A stretch of 32,780 bases of DNA from Blastococcus sp. CCUG 61487 (GTDB lineage Bacteria > Actinomycetota > Actinomycetes > Mycobacteriales > Geodermatophilaceae), in the NCBI RefSeq assembly GCF_005222955.1, contig NZ_LWUA01000023.1:1039-33818 (forward strand), in the 5' to 3' direction. The notes below the pieces were generated by a model that saw only the letters and a list, made by a program, of their open reading frames with translations, was not told the DNA's origin and ran no database searches. Made by a program: the position numbers and the translations under genes. Below are positions 20,123 to 28,492 of this stretch, one piece after another; position 1 is the stretch's first letter; every line of letters begins with the position of its first letter.

Positions 20123-21642
20123 TGACGCTGGCGCGCACGTGGTCGGTCGGGCTCGTGGGCGTGCGCGGTGCGCTCGTCGAGGTGGAGCTGGACATCGCGC
20201 AGGGCCTGCCGGGAGTCGCCCTGGTGGGCCTGCCCGACGCCGTGGTGCGGCAGTCGGTGGATCGGGTGCGTGCCGCCGTGGTGAACGCGGGCGGGGAGTT
20301 CCCGAACCGCCGCATCACCATCGGGCTCTCCCCGGCGTCGATGCCGAAGCAGGGGAGCGGGTTCGACCTGGCGCTCGCGGCGGCGGTGCTGGCCGCGGCC
20401 GGCACGGTGCCCGGCGAGTCGATCGACCGGCTCGTGCTGCTCGGCGAGCTGGGCCTCGACGGGTCGGTGCGCCCCATCCGCGGCGTGCTGCCGGCGGTCC
20501 TGGCCGCGGTCCGGGCCGGCCATCCGCAGGTCATCGTGCCGGCGGCCAACGCCGACGAGGCCGCGCTGGTGGCCGGCATCGAGGTCCTGGCGGTCGACTC
20601 CCTGGGCCGGCTGGTCGAGCACCTGGCCGGGCGGGCGCGGCTCGCGCCGCACGTGCGCGGTCCCGCACCCGCGCCGCCGTCCGCACCCGATCTGCGCGAC
20701 GTCGTCGGCCAGGTGGTGGGACGTCGGGCGGTGGAGGTCGCGGCCGCCGGAGGGCATCACCTGTTCCTGGCCGGGCCACCGGGGGCGGGCAAGACGATGC
20801 TCGCCGAGCGGCTGCCCGGGATCCTGCCGCCGCTCGACGAGCAGGCCGCGCTGGAGGTCACGGCGATCCACTCGATCGCCGGGACGCTGGCCTCGGAGGC
20901 GCCGCTGCTCGCCCGGCCTCCGTTCGAGGCGCCGCACCACTCGGCGACCATGGCAGCCCTGGTCGGTGGCGGGTCGGGCCAGATCCGCCCCGGCGCGCTG
21001 TGCCGGGCCCATCGCGGCGTTCTCTTCCTCGACGAGAGCCCGGAGTTCCCGAGAGCGGTGCTGGACACCCTGCGCCAGCCGCTGGAACGGGGCGAGGTGA
21101 CCATCTCCCGCGCCTCGGGCTCGGCGACCTTCCCGTGCCGTGCGCAGTTGGTCCTGGCCGCGAACCCGTGTCCGTGCGCCGGGGCGGCGGGCGATCCGGC
21201 GTGCACGTGCAATGCCCTGGAGCGGCGCCGCTACCAGTCGCGCCTGTCGGGGCCGCTGCTCGACCGGATCGACCTGCGGGTCGAGCTGCCTCCGGTCACC
21301 CGTGCCGCGTGGCTCGACGGGCTGGACGAACCCGAGTGCACGGAGGTCGTCGCGGCCCGCGTGCGGGCCGCCCGGGCTGCGGCCTCCGAGCGGCTCGCCG
21401 GCACGGGCTTCGAGCTCAACAGCCAGGTGCCCGGCCGGCTGCTCCGGGGGCGCTTCGCGGTGCCCCGGTCGGCGCTCGGGCTCGCGGAGCGGGCCCTGGA
21501 GCGGGGCGCCCTCTCGGTGCGCGGGTTCGACCGGGTGCAACGCGTCGCCTGGACGTTGAGCGACCTGGCCGGGCGCACCGTGCCGGATGCCGACGACGTG
21601 GCCGAGGCCCTCGGCATGCGCCTGCAGCGGGTCGCGGCATGA
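20122..21642 (+). CDS. YifB/ComM family Mg-chelatase-like AAA+ ATPase
   Basis: This 506-residue protein has an N-terminal ChlI-type domain (GLPGVALVGLPDAVVRQSVDRVRAA, GLSPASMPKQGSGFDLALA), Walker A GPPGAGKTML (about 218-227), Walker B LFLDESPEF, and the ComM cysteine cluster NPCPCAGAAGDPACTCN. The C-terminal part is the Mg_chelatase_C region (LSGPLLDRIDLRVELP). ComM of Vibrio and Haemophilus is a branch-migration helicase that helps integrate incoming DNA; the same role is inferred here, supported by dprA immediately downstream. Both neighbours overlap it. Confidence 0.94.
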   Translation: MTLARTWSVGLVGVRGALVEVELDIAQGLPGVALVGLPDAVVRQSVDRVRAAVVNAGGEFPNRRITIGLSPASMPKQGSGFDLALAAAVLAAAGTVPGESIDRLVLLGELGLDGSVRPIRGVLPAVLAAVRAGHPQVIVPAANADEAALVAGIEVLAVDSLGRLVEHLAGRARLAPHVRGPAPAPPSAPDLRDVVGQVVGRRAVEVAAAGGHHLFLAGPPGAGKTMLAERLPGILPPLDEQAALEVTAIHSIAGTLASEAPLLARPPFEAPHHSATMAALVGGGSGQIRPGALCRAHRGVLFLDESPEFPRAVLDTLRQPLERGEVTISRASGSATFPCRAQLVLAANPCPCAGAAGDPACTCNALERRRYQSRLSGPLLDRIDLRVELPPVTRAAWLDGLDEPECTEVVAARVRAARAAASERLAGTGFELNSQVPGRLLRGRFAVPRSALGLAERALERGALSVRGFDRVQRVAWTLSDLAGRTVPDADDVAEALGMRLQRVAA

Positions 21643-22907
21643 CCTCGCTGGAGGAGGACCTGGAGGACGCCGCGGCTGCGGCACCCGCGCCTGGCGTCGT
21701 GCACCCGGGGGTGCGGCGGGCGCGGGCGTGGTTGAGCCGCGCCGTGGAGCCGGGGACCGTCGACTTCTGGCGCTACGTCGACGACCTCGGCCCGGTCGAC
21801 GCCGTCCGCCGGCTGCGGGCCGGTACCGCGCCCGACCGCATCCGAGGGCTGGTCGGCGCGCGGGCGGAGCAGGACGCCACGCTGCCGGACCTCCGACGTG
21901 CCGAGCGGTGTGCCGCACGGTTGGTGATCCCCGAGGACGAGGAGTGGCCGGCGCTGTCGCTGCACGCGCTCACGCTCGGCGTCGCGGGCGAACCACTCGA
22001 GTCGCGGGACCAGTCCGACCGCACCCGTGCGCTCGTGCCACCGGTCGCCCTCTGGGTGCGCGGCGCCGGCCGGTTGGACGAGCTGATCGACCGGTCGGTC
22101 GCCATCGTGGGGTCGCGGGCGTCCACGGCTTACGGCGAGCACGTCGCCGCGGAGCTCGGGCACCAGCTCGGGGAGCGGGGATGGACGGTGGTCTCCGGCG
22201 GGGCCTACGGCATCGACGCCGCGGCTCACCGCGGCGCCCTCGCGGCTGATGCCCCGACGGTGGCGGTGCTCTCCTGCGGGGTCGACCGGCCCTACCCGGC
22301 GGCGCACGGCGCGTTGTTCCACCGCATCGCCGAGTCCGGGCTGCTGGTCAGCGAGTGGCCGCCGGGCTGCGCCCCGCTGCGGCACCGGTTCCTGGTCCGC
22401 AACCGGCTCATCGCGGCGCTGACGCGGGGGACCGTGGTCGTGGAGGCGGCAGCCCGGTCGGGTGCCCAGGCGACGGCGAACCGGGCGCGCGAGCTGGGCC
22501 GTGCGGTGCTGGTCGTCCCGGGCCCGATCACGTCGGCCATGTCGGTGGGCTGTCACGAGCTGCTGCGGAACGAGCAGGCCGATGCTCGGCTGGTCACCTC
22601 GGCGGCGCACGTGATCGAGGCGGTCGGCCGGATCGGTGACGACCTCGCCGAGCCCGAGGCGCGTCCGGCCTCCCCGAGGGACGGGTTGTCGGACGTCGCG
22701 GTGCGGGTGCTCGACGCCTGCCCGGTGCGGATCGGCGTCAGCCCCGAACGGCTGGCCGCGGTCGCGGGGTGCGACGTCCTGGAGGTGCTGCGGGTGCTCC
22801 CGGCGCTCGAGCTCGCGGACCTGGTGCAGCGGACGAGCTCGGGATGGCGCCTGACGCCACCTCCACGCCGCTCCGGAGCTGCGACCGGACCCGGCGCGGC
22901 ACCTTGA
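21639..22907 (+). CDS. dprA: DNA-processing protein DprA
   Basis: DprA (Smf) loads RecA onto single-stranded DNA during natural transformation and related uptake. The 422-residue protein has a helical N-terminal region, the Rossmann-like DprA core ([89 protein letters not shown]), and a C-terminal winged-helix domain (about 350-410). The ATG overlaps the yifB stop by 4 bp. Confidence 0.95.
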   Translation: MTSLEEDLEDAAAAAPAPGVVHPGVRRARAWLSRAVEPGTVDFWRYVDDLGPVDAVRRLRAGTAPDRIRGLVGARAEQDATLPDLRRAERCAARLVIPEDEEWPALSLHALTLGVAGEPLESRDQSDRTRALVPPVALWVRGAGRLDELIDRSVAIVGSRASTAYGEHVAAELGHQLGERGWTVVSGGAYGIDAAAHRGALAADAPTVAVLSCGVDRPYPAAHGALFHRIAESGLLVSEWPPGCAPLRHRFLVRNRLIAALTRGTVVVEAAARSGAQATANRARELGRAVLVVPGPITSAMSVGCHELLRNEQADARLVTSAAHVIEAVGRIGDDLAEPEARPASPRDGLSDVAVRVLDACPVRIGVSPERLAAVAGCDVLEVLRVLPALELADLVQRTSSGWRLTPPPRRSGAATGPGAAP

Positions 22908-22938
22908 CGCCGCGGACGCGCCGACGGACGGTGCCCCC

Positions 22939-23874
22939 GTGGGGTCCGGGACGGCAGACGCGCGCGCCGCGCTCCCGTCCGCCCTGGCCGAGGTCCTCGA
23001 CGGCTACGAGGACCACCTGCGGGCCCAGCGCGACCTCTCCGAGCACACCGTCCGCGGCTACGTCGCAGACGTCGTCGGCCTGCTCGACCACCTGGCCCGC
23101 CGGGGCGGCGAGCAGCCGCACCACCTCGACCTGCCGGCGCTGCGCAGCTGGCTGGCCCAGGGGCGGACCAGGGGGCACAGCCGCGCGACCACCGCCCGCC
23201 GGGCCGCCGCGGCCCGTTCCTTCACCCGCTGGCTGCACCGGTCGCAGCTCACCGCCGAGGACGTCGGTCTCCGCCTGGTCAGCCCCAAGGCGCACCGCAC
23301 GCTGCCGGACGTGCTCGCACCCGACCAGGCGCGGGCGGTCGTGGAGTCGGCGGCCGGTGCCGAGGAGCCGGTCGGCCTGCGCGACGCCGTCGTCCTCGAG
23401 CTCCTGTACGCGAGCGGCATCCGGGTCAGCGAACTGGTGGGCCTCGACGTCGACGACGTCGACCGCGGGCGCCGCGTGCTGCGGGTGCTCGGCAAGGGGC
23501 GCAAGGAGCGCTCCGTCCCCTACGGCGTGCCGGCCGAGGCCGCCCTCGACGCGTGGCTGAGCCGCGGACGGCCGGCCCTGGCGGTCGCCGGTTCGGGCCC
23601 CGCGCTGCTGCTCGGGGTGCGCGGCCGCCGTCTGGACCCTCGCGAGGCCCGCCGCATCGTGCACGCAGCCACCGCCGCCGCGCCCGGGGCGCCGGACGTC
23701 GGCCCGCACGGGTTGCGGCACTCGGCCGCCACCCACGTGCTCGAGGGCGGCGCGGACCTGCGCTCCGTTCAAGAACTGCTCGGTCACGCTAGCCTCGCGA
23801 CCACCCAGATCTACACCCACGTCACGGTGGAGCGGCTCCGCGCCGTCCACGCCCAGGCACATCCCCGAGCCTGA
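22939..23874 (+). CDS. xerC: Tyrosine recombinase XerC
   Basis: This 311-residue tyrosine recombinase is of the length and type that resolve chromosome dimers at dif. It has an N-terminal SAM-like domain (about 15-110) and a catalytic domain with Arg162 ([11 protein letters not shown]), Lys186 ([12 protein letters not shown]), His257 and Arg260 ([10 protein letters not shown]), His283 ([11 protein letters not shown]) and nucleophile Tyr292 (IYTHV). All catalytic residues are present. The GTG at 22939 follows dprA by 31 bp. Position after dprA matches mycobacterial xerC, so this is the housekeeping enzyme rather than a transposon integrase. Confidence 0.93.
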   Translation: MGSGTADARAALPSALAEVLDGYEDHLRAQRDLSEHTVRGYVADVVGLLDHLARRGGEQPHHLDLPALRSWLAQGRTRGHSRATTARRAAAARSFTRWLHRSQLTAEDVGLRLVSPKAHRTLPDVLAPDQARAVVESAAGAEEPVGLRDAVVLELLYASGIRVSELVGLDVDDVDRGRRVLRVLGKGRKERSVPYGVPAEAALDAWLSRGRPALAVAGSGPALLLGVRGRRLDPREARRIVHAATAAAPGAPDVGPHGLRHSAATHVLEGGADLRSVQELLGHASLATTQIYTHVTVERLRAVHAQAHPRA

Positions 23875-23955
23875 GGCCTGCGTACGGCAGAGTCACGACC
23901 ACGACCGGGCAGGACCACGGGGCGCGAGCCCGGACCGCGAGCGAGGAGGGCGACC

Positions 23956-24753
23956 GTGCCAGAGGCCACGATCGAGATCGACGAGACCGGTGAGAACACC
24001 GAGGTCTACCTCGCGGAGCTGTGGACCGACTACGTGGCCGGGCGGGAGCCGGAGCTGCGCGACCGGCTGATCCTGCACTACGCACCGCTGGTGAAGTACG
24101 TCGCCGGCCGCGTCGGCAGCGGTCTGCCGGCCCACGTGGAGCAGGCCGACCTGATCTCCTACGGCACCTTCGGCCTGATCGACGCCATCACCCGCTTCGA
24201 ACCGACCCGCGAGGTCAAGTTCGAGAGCTACGCCATGGCCCGCATCCGGGGCGCGATCATCGACGAGCTGCGCAACACCGACTGGATCCCGCGGTCGGTG
24301 CGCATGAAGGCCCGGCAGTTCGAGCGCGCCGTGGCCGAGCTCGAGGCGAAGCTGCACCGCACCCCGAGCGACGAAGAGGTCGCCGAGGTCATGGAGATGG
24401 ACGTCGAGGACATCCGCAAGTTCCTCGGCCAGCTGTCGCTGGTCAACGTCGTCGCCCTGGACGAGCTGCTCACCGACGACGACGGCGGGGCCCCGCGGCT
24501 CGGCGACACCCTCCAGGACACCAGTGCCCTCGATCCGCAGGCGATGGCCGAGCACGGCGAGGCACGCCAGCTCCTGGCCCGGGCCGTGGAGCAGCTGCCC
24601 GAGCGGGAGAAGGTCGTCGTCTCGCTCTACTACTTCGAGGGCCTCACGCTCGCCGACATCGGCCGGGTGCTCGGCGTGACCGAGAGCCGCATCTGCCAGC
24701 TGCACACCAAGGCCGTCCTCCACCTTCGGACCAAGCTCGCCGACATCGTCTGA
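23956..24753 (+). CDS. whiG: FliA/WhiG family RNA polymerase sigma factor
   Basis: This 265-residue sigma-70-type factor belongs to the group that controls flagellar genes (FliA) or sporulation (WhiG). It shows region 2 ([65 protein letters not shown]), region 3 ([14 protein letters not shown]) and region 4 ([45 protein letters not shown]). The GTG at 23956 has GAGGAGGG 5 bp upstream. In Streptomyces whiG lies near rpsB, matching the end of this conserved block. The choice between whiG and fliA as a name is uncertain. A transposon end begins 2 bp after its stop codon. Confidence 0.93.
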   Translation: MPEATIEIDETGENTEVYLAELWTDYVAGREPELRDRLILHYAPLVKYVAGRVGSGLPAHVEQADLISYGTFGLIDAITRFEPTREVKFESYAMARIRGAIIDELRNTDWIPRSVRMKARQFERAVAELEAKLHRTPSDEEVAEVMEMDVEDIRKFLGQLSLVNVVALDELLTDDDGGAPRLGDTLQDTSALDPQAMAEHGEARQLLARAVEQLPEREKVVVSLYYFEGLTLADIGRVLGVTESRICQLHTKAVLHLRTKLADIV

Positions 24754-24762
24754 CCTGTGAAC

Positions 24763-24955
24763 GGACACGATAGTTGAGCAATGGACACCTAACGTGAGCA
24801 CAAGCGTCGGTGGACAGGACAGTTGAGCAGCACGTCCTGCGGTCTTGTTGCAGGTCAGAGCCTCGCGGTGCCTGTTTGGACACCACATCTGAGCAGGACT
24901 GCGCCTTGGACACCACAGTTGAGCAGGACTGCTCTCTGGACACCACAGTTGAGCA
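24763..24955 (+). repeat. Six direct 18-bp repeats at the transposon end (putative TnsB sites)
   Basis: Copies start at 24763, 24783, 24812, 24878, 24908 and 24938. The consensus is GGACACCACAGTTGAGCA; the last two copies are identical and the fourth differs at two positions. The outer three diverge in the middle but keep GGACA and GAGCA. All face the same way. Spacings are 20, 29, 66, 30 and 30 bp. In Tn7 and relatives such subterminal repeats bind the DDE transposase TnsB; that assignment is inferred from context. Confidence 0.85.
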
Positions 24956-25451
24956 GGACCGCTCCCCGGCCTCGGCTTCCATGAGCGACCCCAGCGGCGG
25001 CTACAGGGAGAGCCACGTGCAGAGGCTGCTTGGCATGGTTACTGGTCCGGGCTCTGGCGCCGCTGCCCAACCCGGCGACGGGTCGGTCTGCCCCGTCGTT
25101 GTGGTTGACGAGCAGGGCAGACGTAAAGCCGCCGACGGCCGTCGGGTGGAATCCCGATTCCTGGCTGTCCGTGGCCTTCACCTTCGGGGGAGCCGCCCAT
25201 CAGGTGGCTGGACGGCGGAAGCCTGCTGGCTGTCACGACGTGGGCAAGTAGTAGCGCTCGCGTCGTGCGTACGACTGCTCGGGTTGAAGGTCAGCGGCTC
25301 ACGCTGGCGGCCCGGAACCCCGGGAGAGGCGTGATCAGCGCCGACCTGGCCGCAAACGTCACCGTCATCGAGACGCCTCGGGGACTGAACCCACGCGCCC
25401 GTGCGGTGGTGCATCTGAATGGTCGGGAATACGACCTCCCACCGGTTACGA
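24956..25451. other. Unassigned DNA between transposon end and tniQ
   Basis: About 500 bp hold no gene I can support. Several short frames exist, for example a plus-strand frame at 25265-25462 ending in HLNGREYDLPPVTTTN, which has a protein-like C-terminal part but no good start or ribosome binding site and overlaps the end of tniQ. The region may be a decayed cargo gene. No CRISPR-like repeats or tRNA shapes were seen. Confidence 0.5.
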
Positions 25452-27287
25452 CTACGAACTGAGCCCGCCCGGGCAGTTGCAGGCGGTCAGACACCTGTCG
25501 ACACGCTGCTTGAGGTCGGCGGCGTAGCCAGTGACGATCTCTTCTAGAGACGGAGCCGCGCGGCGGCGAAGTGTCGTGTACGAGGAGATGGCGAGGTCGG
25601 TGGAACGGCGCACCGCTGACCGCGTTTGGATCATCGGAGCAAGTGCGGGGTCGCCGCTGGTGATCTCGCTCCAAAGCCAGATCGTCACGTCGCGGCGACG
25701 GTCGTCCCAGGGCGTGTCCTTGCGGGCGACACGGGCGGCGAGCATTGCTTCGCGCAGACGCTGCCAATCGTCCTCGGGGATGTTCCAGGCGGCGTTGAGG
25801 TGGCGGCGGCGGTGACCGTAGTTGACCGGGTTCGCCTGAAGGTCTTCGGCGACCAAGCCGATGAGCCTGCGGAACTCATCGGCGCGGTCGGTGCGCTTGC
25901 AGGCCCGCCCCGCGCGAATCAGCGCGGACTGGGCGCTGACGCGCGGGATGCCGAGCCGCTCGGCGGCGGTGCTCAGGTCGCAGTCGTCGATGAGTTGGGT
26001 GATCGCGATCGGGACGGCGCGACGAATGTTGCGCTGTTCGGTCCGGTCGAAGGTGGCGAACCAGCGCTCGTAGTGGGCCTCGTCGAGATAGGCGGGGACG
26101 TGGTCGCTAGTGATCGTCAGCGTCGGGCAGGCGGCGCGGAGCATGTGGACGCTGAAGGCGCCCGCGCGGTTGGGGGCGAAGTAGCGGAACAGCCCGTCGG
26201 ACGGCTGGGCGGCGGACCGGACGCGGCCCCAGGCGAGGCTCTCGCGGTCGTCTGCGGCGGCGACCAGCGGAGGCAGCAGGTCGCGGGCGGCCTCCGGGGC
26301 GGGCAGATCGAGGATTGCGGCAGCCTCGTGCAGGAGGGCAGCGAGGACGCGAGTAGCGGTCGGTGCCTCGGTCCAGGTCCGGTCGGTGCGGTCGTTTTCG
26401 CCCCGGCTGACGCGGCGCTCGTTGCGCGCGTCGAGGTGGGCTGTCAGCGCCTCAGTGAACTCGACAGGCAGTGGGGCCGCTGTGGGCCGGTGGTCGGCGA
26501 ACTGGAGCAGGACGGCGACTGCGCGGAGATCGCGGAGGTACTGGGCCGGGGTGACCGGTACGCCGAGGCTGTGAGTCTCGGTGCTGCTGCCGTCCAGGAT
26601 CGCGTCCAGGTGGCGCTGAAGCGCCAGCAGCGGTTTGGGGCAGGGATGGGTCGCCTGGTGATCGATCCGGTGACCACAGAGCGCGGCTCCACGGTCGGGG
26701 CGGCTGCGACAGGCGGCGGGGTGGAGTGGGTCGAGCCCCGGGTTTGGGATGAGGCTGCGGATCCTGTTGCCGGAGGCCCCAAACTGCTGGGTGCAGCGGG
26801 TGCAGGTGTCTTCGAGCAGGACGTTGTGGTGGGTGCAGGCGATCGCCCAGGGCGTCTTCCAGGCGGCACGCCAAGTCACCCGCTCGGGAGCGATGTCATC
26901 GGTGTCGGCCAGGCATCGCGGGCAGGCGCGGGTGAGCGTGGGCACGAACCAGCCGTTGCCCTGCACTGTCCGGGCCGCCTTGCCGGGAGCGCTGCTGTCG
27001 AACAGCAGCCCGTCCCAGCGGGACAGCGTCAAGCCGGTGGCCTCGTCGGTGGTCAGGTTGCTGGCGTGCGCGAACCGGGCGGCGATCTCCTCTGGGAGGG
27101 CGACGGCGAACCGGGTGTCGATGCTTCCGGCCGTCGAGGCGTGCTCCAGGCCGGTCCGATGCGCAAGGTCGATGGGTCGGGCGTCGAGCCGGTGGGCGAG
27201 GTTGAGTAGGTAGCCGCTGAGCGTCTCGCCGGGCTGCGGAGCGAGACTGCGCGGCAGCGGACGGGGCAACGCGGGATGGAGGGTCAT
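25452..27287 (-). CDS. tniQ: TniQ/TnsD-like target-selection protein
   Basis: This 611-residue protein begins with the TniQ domain (PLPRSLAPQPGETLSGYLLNLAHRLD) and has its zinc-binding cluster: CPRC (122-125), CTHH (151-154) and CTRC (162-165). The long helical C-terminal half includes a helix-turn-helix-like stretch (CDLSTAAERLGIPRVSAQSALIRAGR) and a second similar segment. TniQ proteins choose the target for TnsC and TnsB. Long forms of this size resemble TnsD, which binds a specific chromosomal sequence, whereas short TniQ (about 300-400 residues) work with resolution systems or CRISPR complexes. Its ATG overlaps the tnsC stop (ATGA). Nothing suggests truncation. Confidence 0.9.
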   Translation of the reverse strand: MTLHPALPRPLPRSLAPQPGETLSGYLLNLAHRLDARPIDLAHRTGLEHASTAGSIDTRFAVALPEEIAARFAHASNLTTDEATGLTLSRWDGLLFDSSAPGKAARTVQGNGWFVPTLTRACPRCLADTDDIAPERVTWRAAWKTPWAIACTHHNVLLEDTCTRCTQQFGASGNRIRSLIPNPGLDPLHPAACRSRPDRGAALCGHRIDHQATHPCPKPLLALQRHLDAILDGSSTETHSLGVPVTPAQYLRDLRAVAVLLQFADHRPTAAPLPVEFTEALTAHLDARNERRVSRGENDRTDRTWTEAPTATRVLAALLHEAAAILDLPAPEAARDLLPPLVAAADDRESLAWGRVRSAAQPSDGLFRYFAPNRAGAFSVHMLRAACPTLTITSDHVPAYLDEAHYERWFATFDRTEQRNIRRAVPIAITQLIDDCDLSTAAERLGIPRVSAQSALIRAGRACKRTDRADEFRRLIGLVAEDLQANPVNYGHRRRHLNAAWNIPEDDWQRLREAMLAARVARKDTPWDDRRRDVTIWLWSEITSGDPALAPMIQTRSAVRRSTDLAISSYTTLRRRAAPSLEEIVTGYAADLKQRVDRCLTACNCPGGLSS

Positions 27288-28492
27288 GCCGCCCCATTGC
27301 GGGGCCGGGCGCCGTTGAACACGGTGCTGCGGGAGCGGGTCCGCCGAGCGGTCTCGCGAGCGGGCAGGGCGGTCGGTTCCGCCGCCCGCTGGCTCTCGGC
27401 CGCATCGTCGAGGGTGATGTAGTTGAGGACCTCGCGGGACAGGTACTCGCCCGTACCTACGCCGGTGTGCGGCTGTCCCAGAACCAGCAGGGATGCCTCG
27501 GTCAGGAGCCGGGTGAGAGTGCCGACGGAGCCGCGGGTGCGGCGGAGCAGGTAGGCCGGTGTGTCGCCGTCGGTGAGCATGCCGGGGGTCTTGTCCAGCA
27601 GCGGCAGGTCTTCCTCGACGGCCTTCAGGTGCGCCAGCCAGCCCGCGAACGCGTCGCCGGTCTCGTCACTGAAGGCGCGCAGGTCGTGAACGGTGAACCG
27701 GGCGCGGGTCTGGGTGAGGATGTGCTTGCTCCTCGCGCTGGCCTGCCCTTCGTAGAGGAGCCCGGAGCCCCGGACGTTGACTCCGATGCCGAGGATGGTC
27801 GCGCCTGTCTCCATCAGCGAGCGGATGAAGTCAGCGGCGTTCTGGTCGGCTTCCCGGTGCATCTTCAGCCGGGTGATGTCATCGAGGACCAGGAGCCGAG
27901 TGCCGCAGGCGACCATGATCTTGCGGACCTTGGCGGTGAGTTCTGGCGCGTACTCGCGGCTGCGGGGAATCTCGCCGTAGAAGCCGAGGAGGTCGCGGCA
28001 TAGGCCCCGGATGGTTACTTCCGAGCCGATGCTCAGCCATGCCACCGGGACCCAGCGGTCGCGGTTTCCGGCGATGTCGGGAAAGAACTGCGCCCTCTCG
28101 CGTTGCGAGTCGTCGAAGCGGGCGGCGATCTCGCGGACCAGCGTGCTTTTGCCGAGGCCGCCGTCAGCGGAGACGAACATTCCGGGCCGCACGCCAGGCG
28201 TCTTGTTGGCGGTGTTCGCCCGCAGCGTGAGTGCGATCTTCTCCATCACCTCCTGACCCATGGGGGTCTGGTGGCACGGCAGGTTGCCGATGGCCGTTTC
28301 GCGGGCCATGTCGTACAGGCTGCGGTGCGCATCCGGTAGCCGGTCGTACTCGGCGCGGGTGAGCAGCGCGGGTGGCTGATAGTCGTCGCGGTGCTCGACG
28401 TAGTGCTGCCAGCCATCCAAGGTCGTGATTTCTTCGTCCGGCGGGGGCTCGGCGAGCCATTCTGCGGGCATCGGGGGCACGGTCATGGTCAC
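27284..28492 (-). CDS. tnsC: TnsC/TniB-like AAA+ transposition regulator
   Basis: This 402-residue AAA+ ATPase relays target choice from TniQ to the transposase. It has Walker A in SADGGLGKST (Lys115), Walker B in RLLVLDDITRL (Asp204, Asp205), a sensor-like region GATILGIGVNVRG, and the TniB-type lid region ending RRTRGSVGTLTRLLTEAS. The C-terminal 50 residues are basic and may contact the partner proteins. GTG 28492 overlaps the tnsB stop (GTGA), matching the coupling of the whole operon. ATG 28486 is an alternative with GAGGAGG 7 bp upstream, changing only two residues. Confidence 0.9.
   Translation of the reverse strand: MTMTVPPMPAEWLAEPPPDEEITTLDGWQHYVEHRDDYQPPALLTRAEYDRLPDAHRSLYDMARETAIGNLPCHQTPMGQEVMEKIALTLRANTANKTPGVRPGMFVSADGGLGKSTLVREIAARFDDSQRERAQFFPDIAGNRDRWVPVAWLSIGSEVTIRGLCRDLLGFYGEIPRSREYAPELTAKVRKIMVACGTRLLVLDDITRLKMHREADQNAADFIRSLMETGATILGIGVNVRGSGLLYEGQASARSKHILTQTRARFTVHDLRAFSDETGDAFAGWLAHLKAVEEDLPLLDKTPGMLTDGDTPAYLLRRTRGSVGTLTRLLTEASLLVLGQPHTGVGTGEYLSREVLNYITLDDAAESQRAAEPTALPARETARRTRSRSTVFNGARPRNGAA

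Noticed and set aside
22939..23874. XerC-type recombinase as an integrase of the mobile element
   Set aside because: Gene order dprA-xerC is conserved in actinobacteria and the gene lies outside the transposon end, so it is the chromosomal dimer-resolution enzyme.
24763..24955. Repeats resembling a short CRISPR array
   Set aside because: The 18-bp units are short, unequally spaced and partly diverged. No cas genes are present, and the position beside tns genes fits transposase binding sites.
24810..25334. 174-residue plus-strand frame across the transposon end
   Set aside because: Its first third is translated TnsB-site repeats, and there is no ribosome binding site or recognisable domain.
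25626..27209. 527-residue plus-strand frame within tniQ
   Set aside because: It is antisense to the TniQ-encoding frame, which has the zinc cluster. The translated frame is Gly/Ala/Val-rich without motifs.
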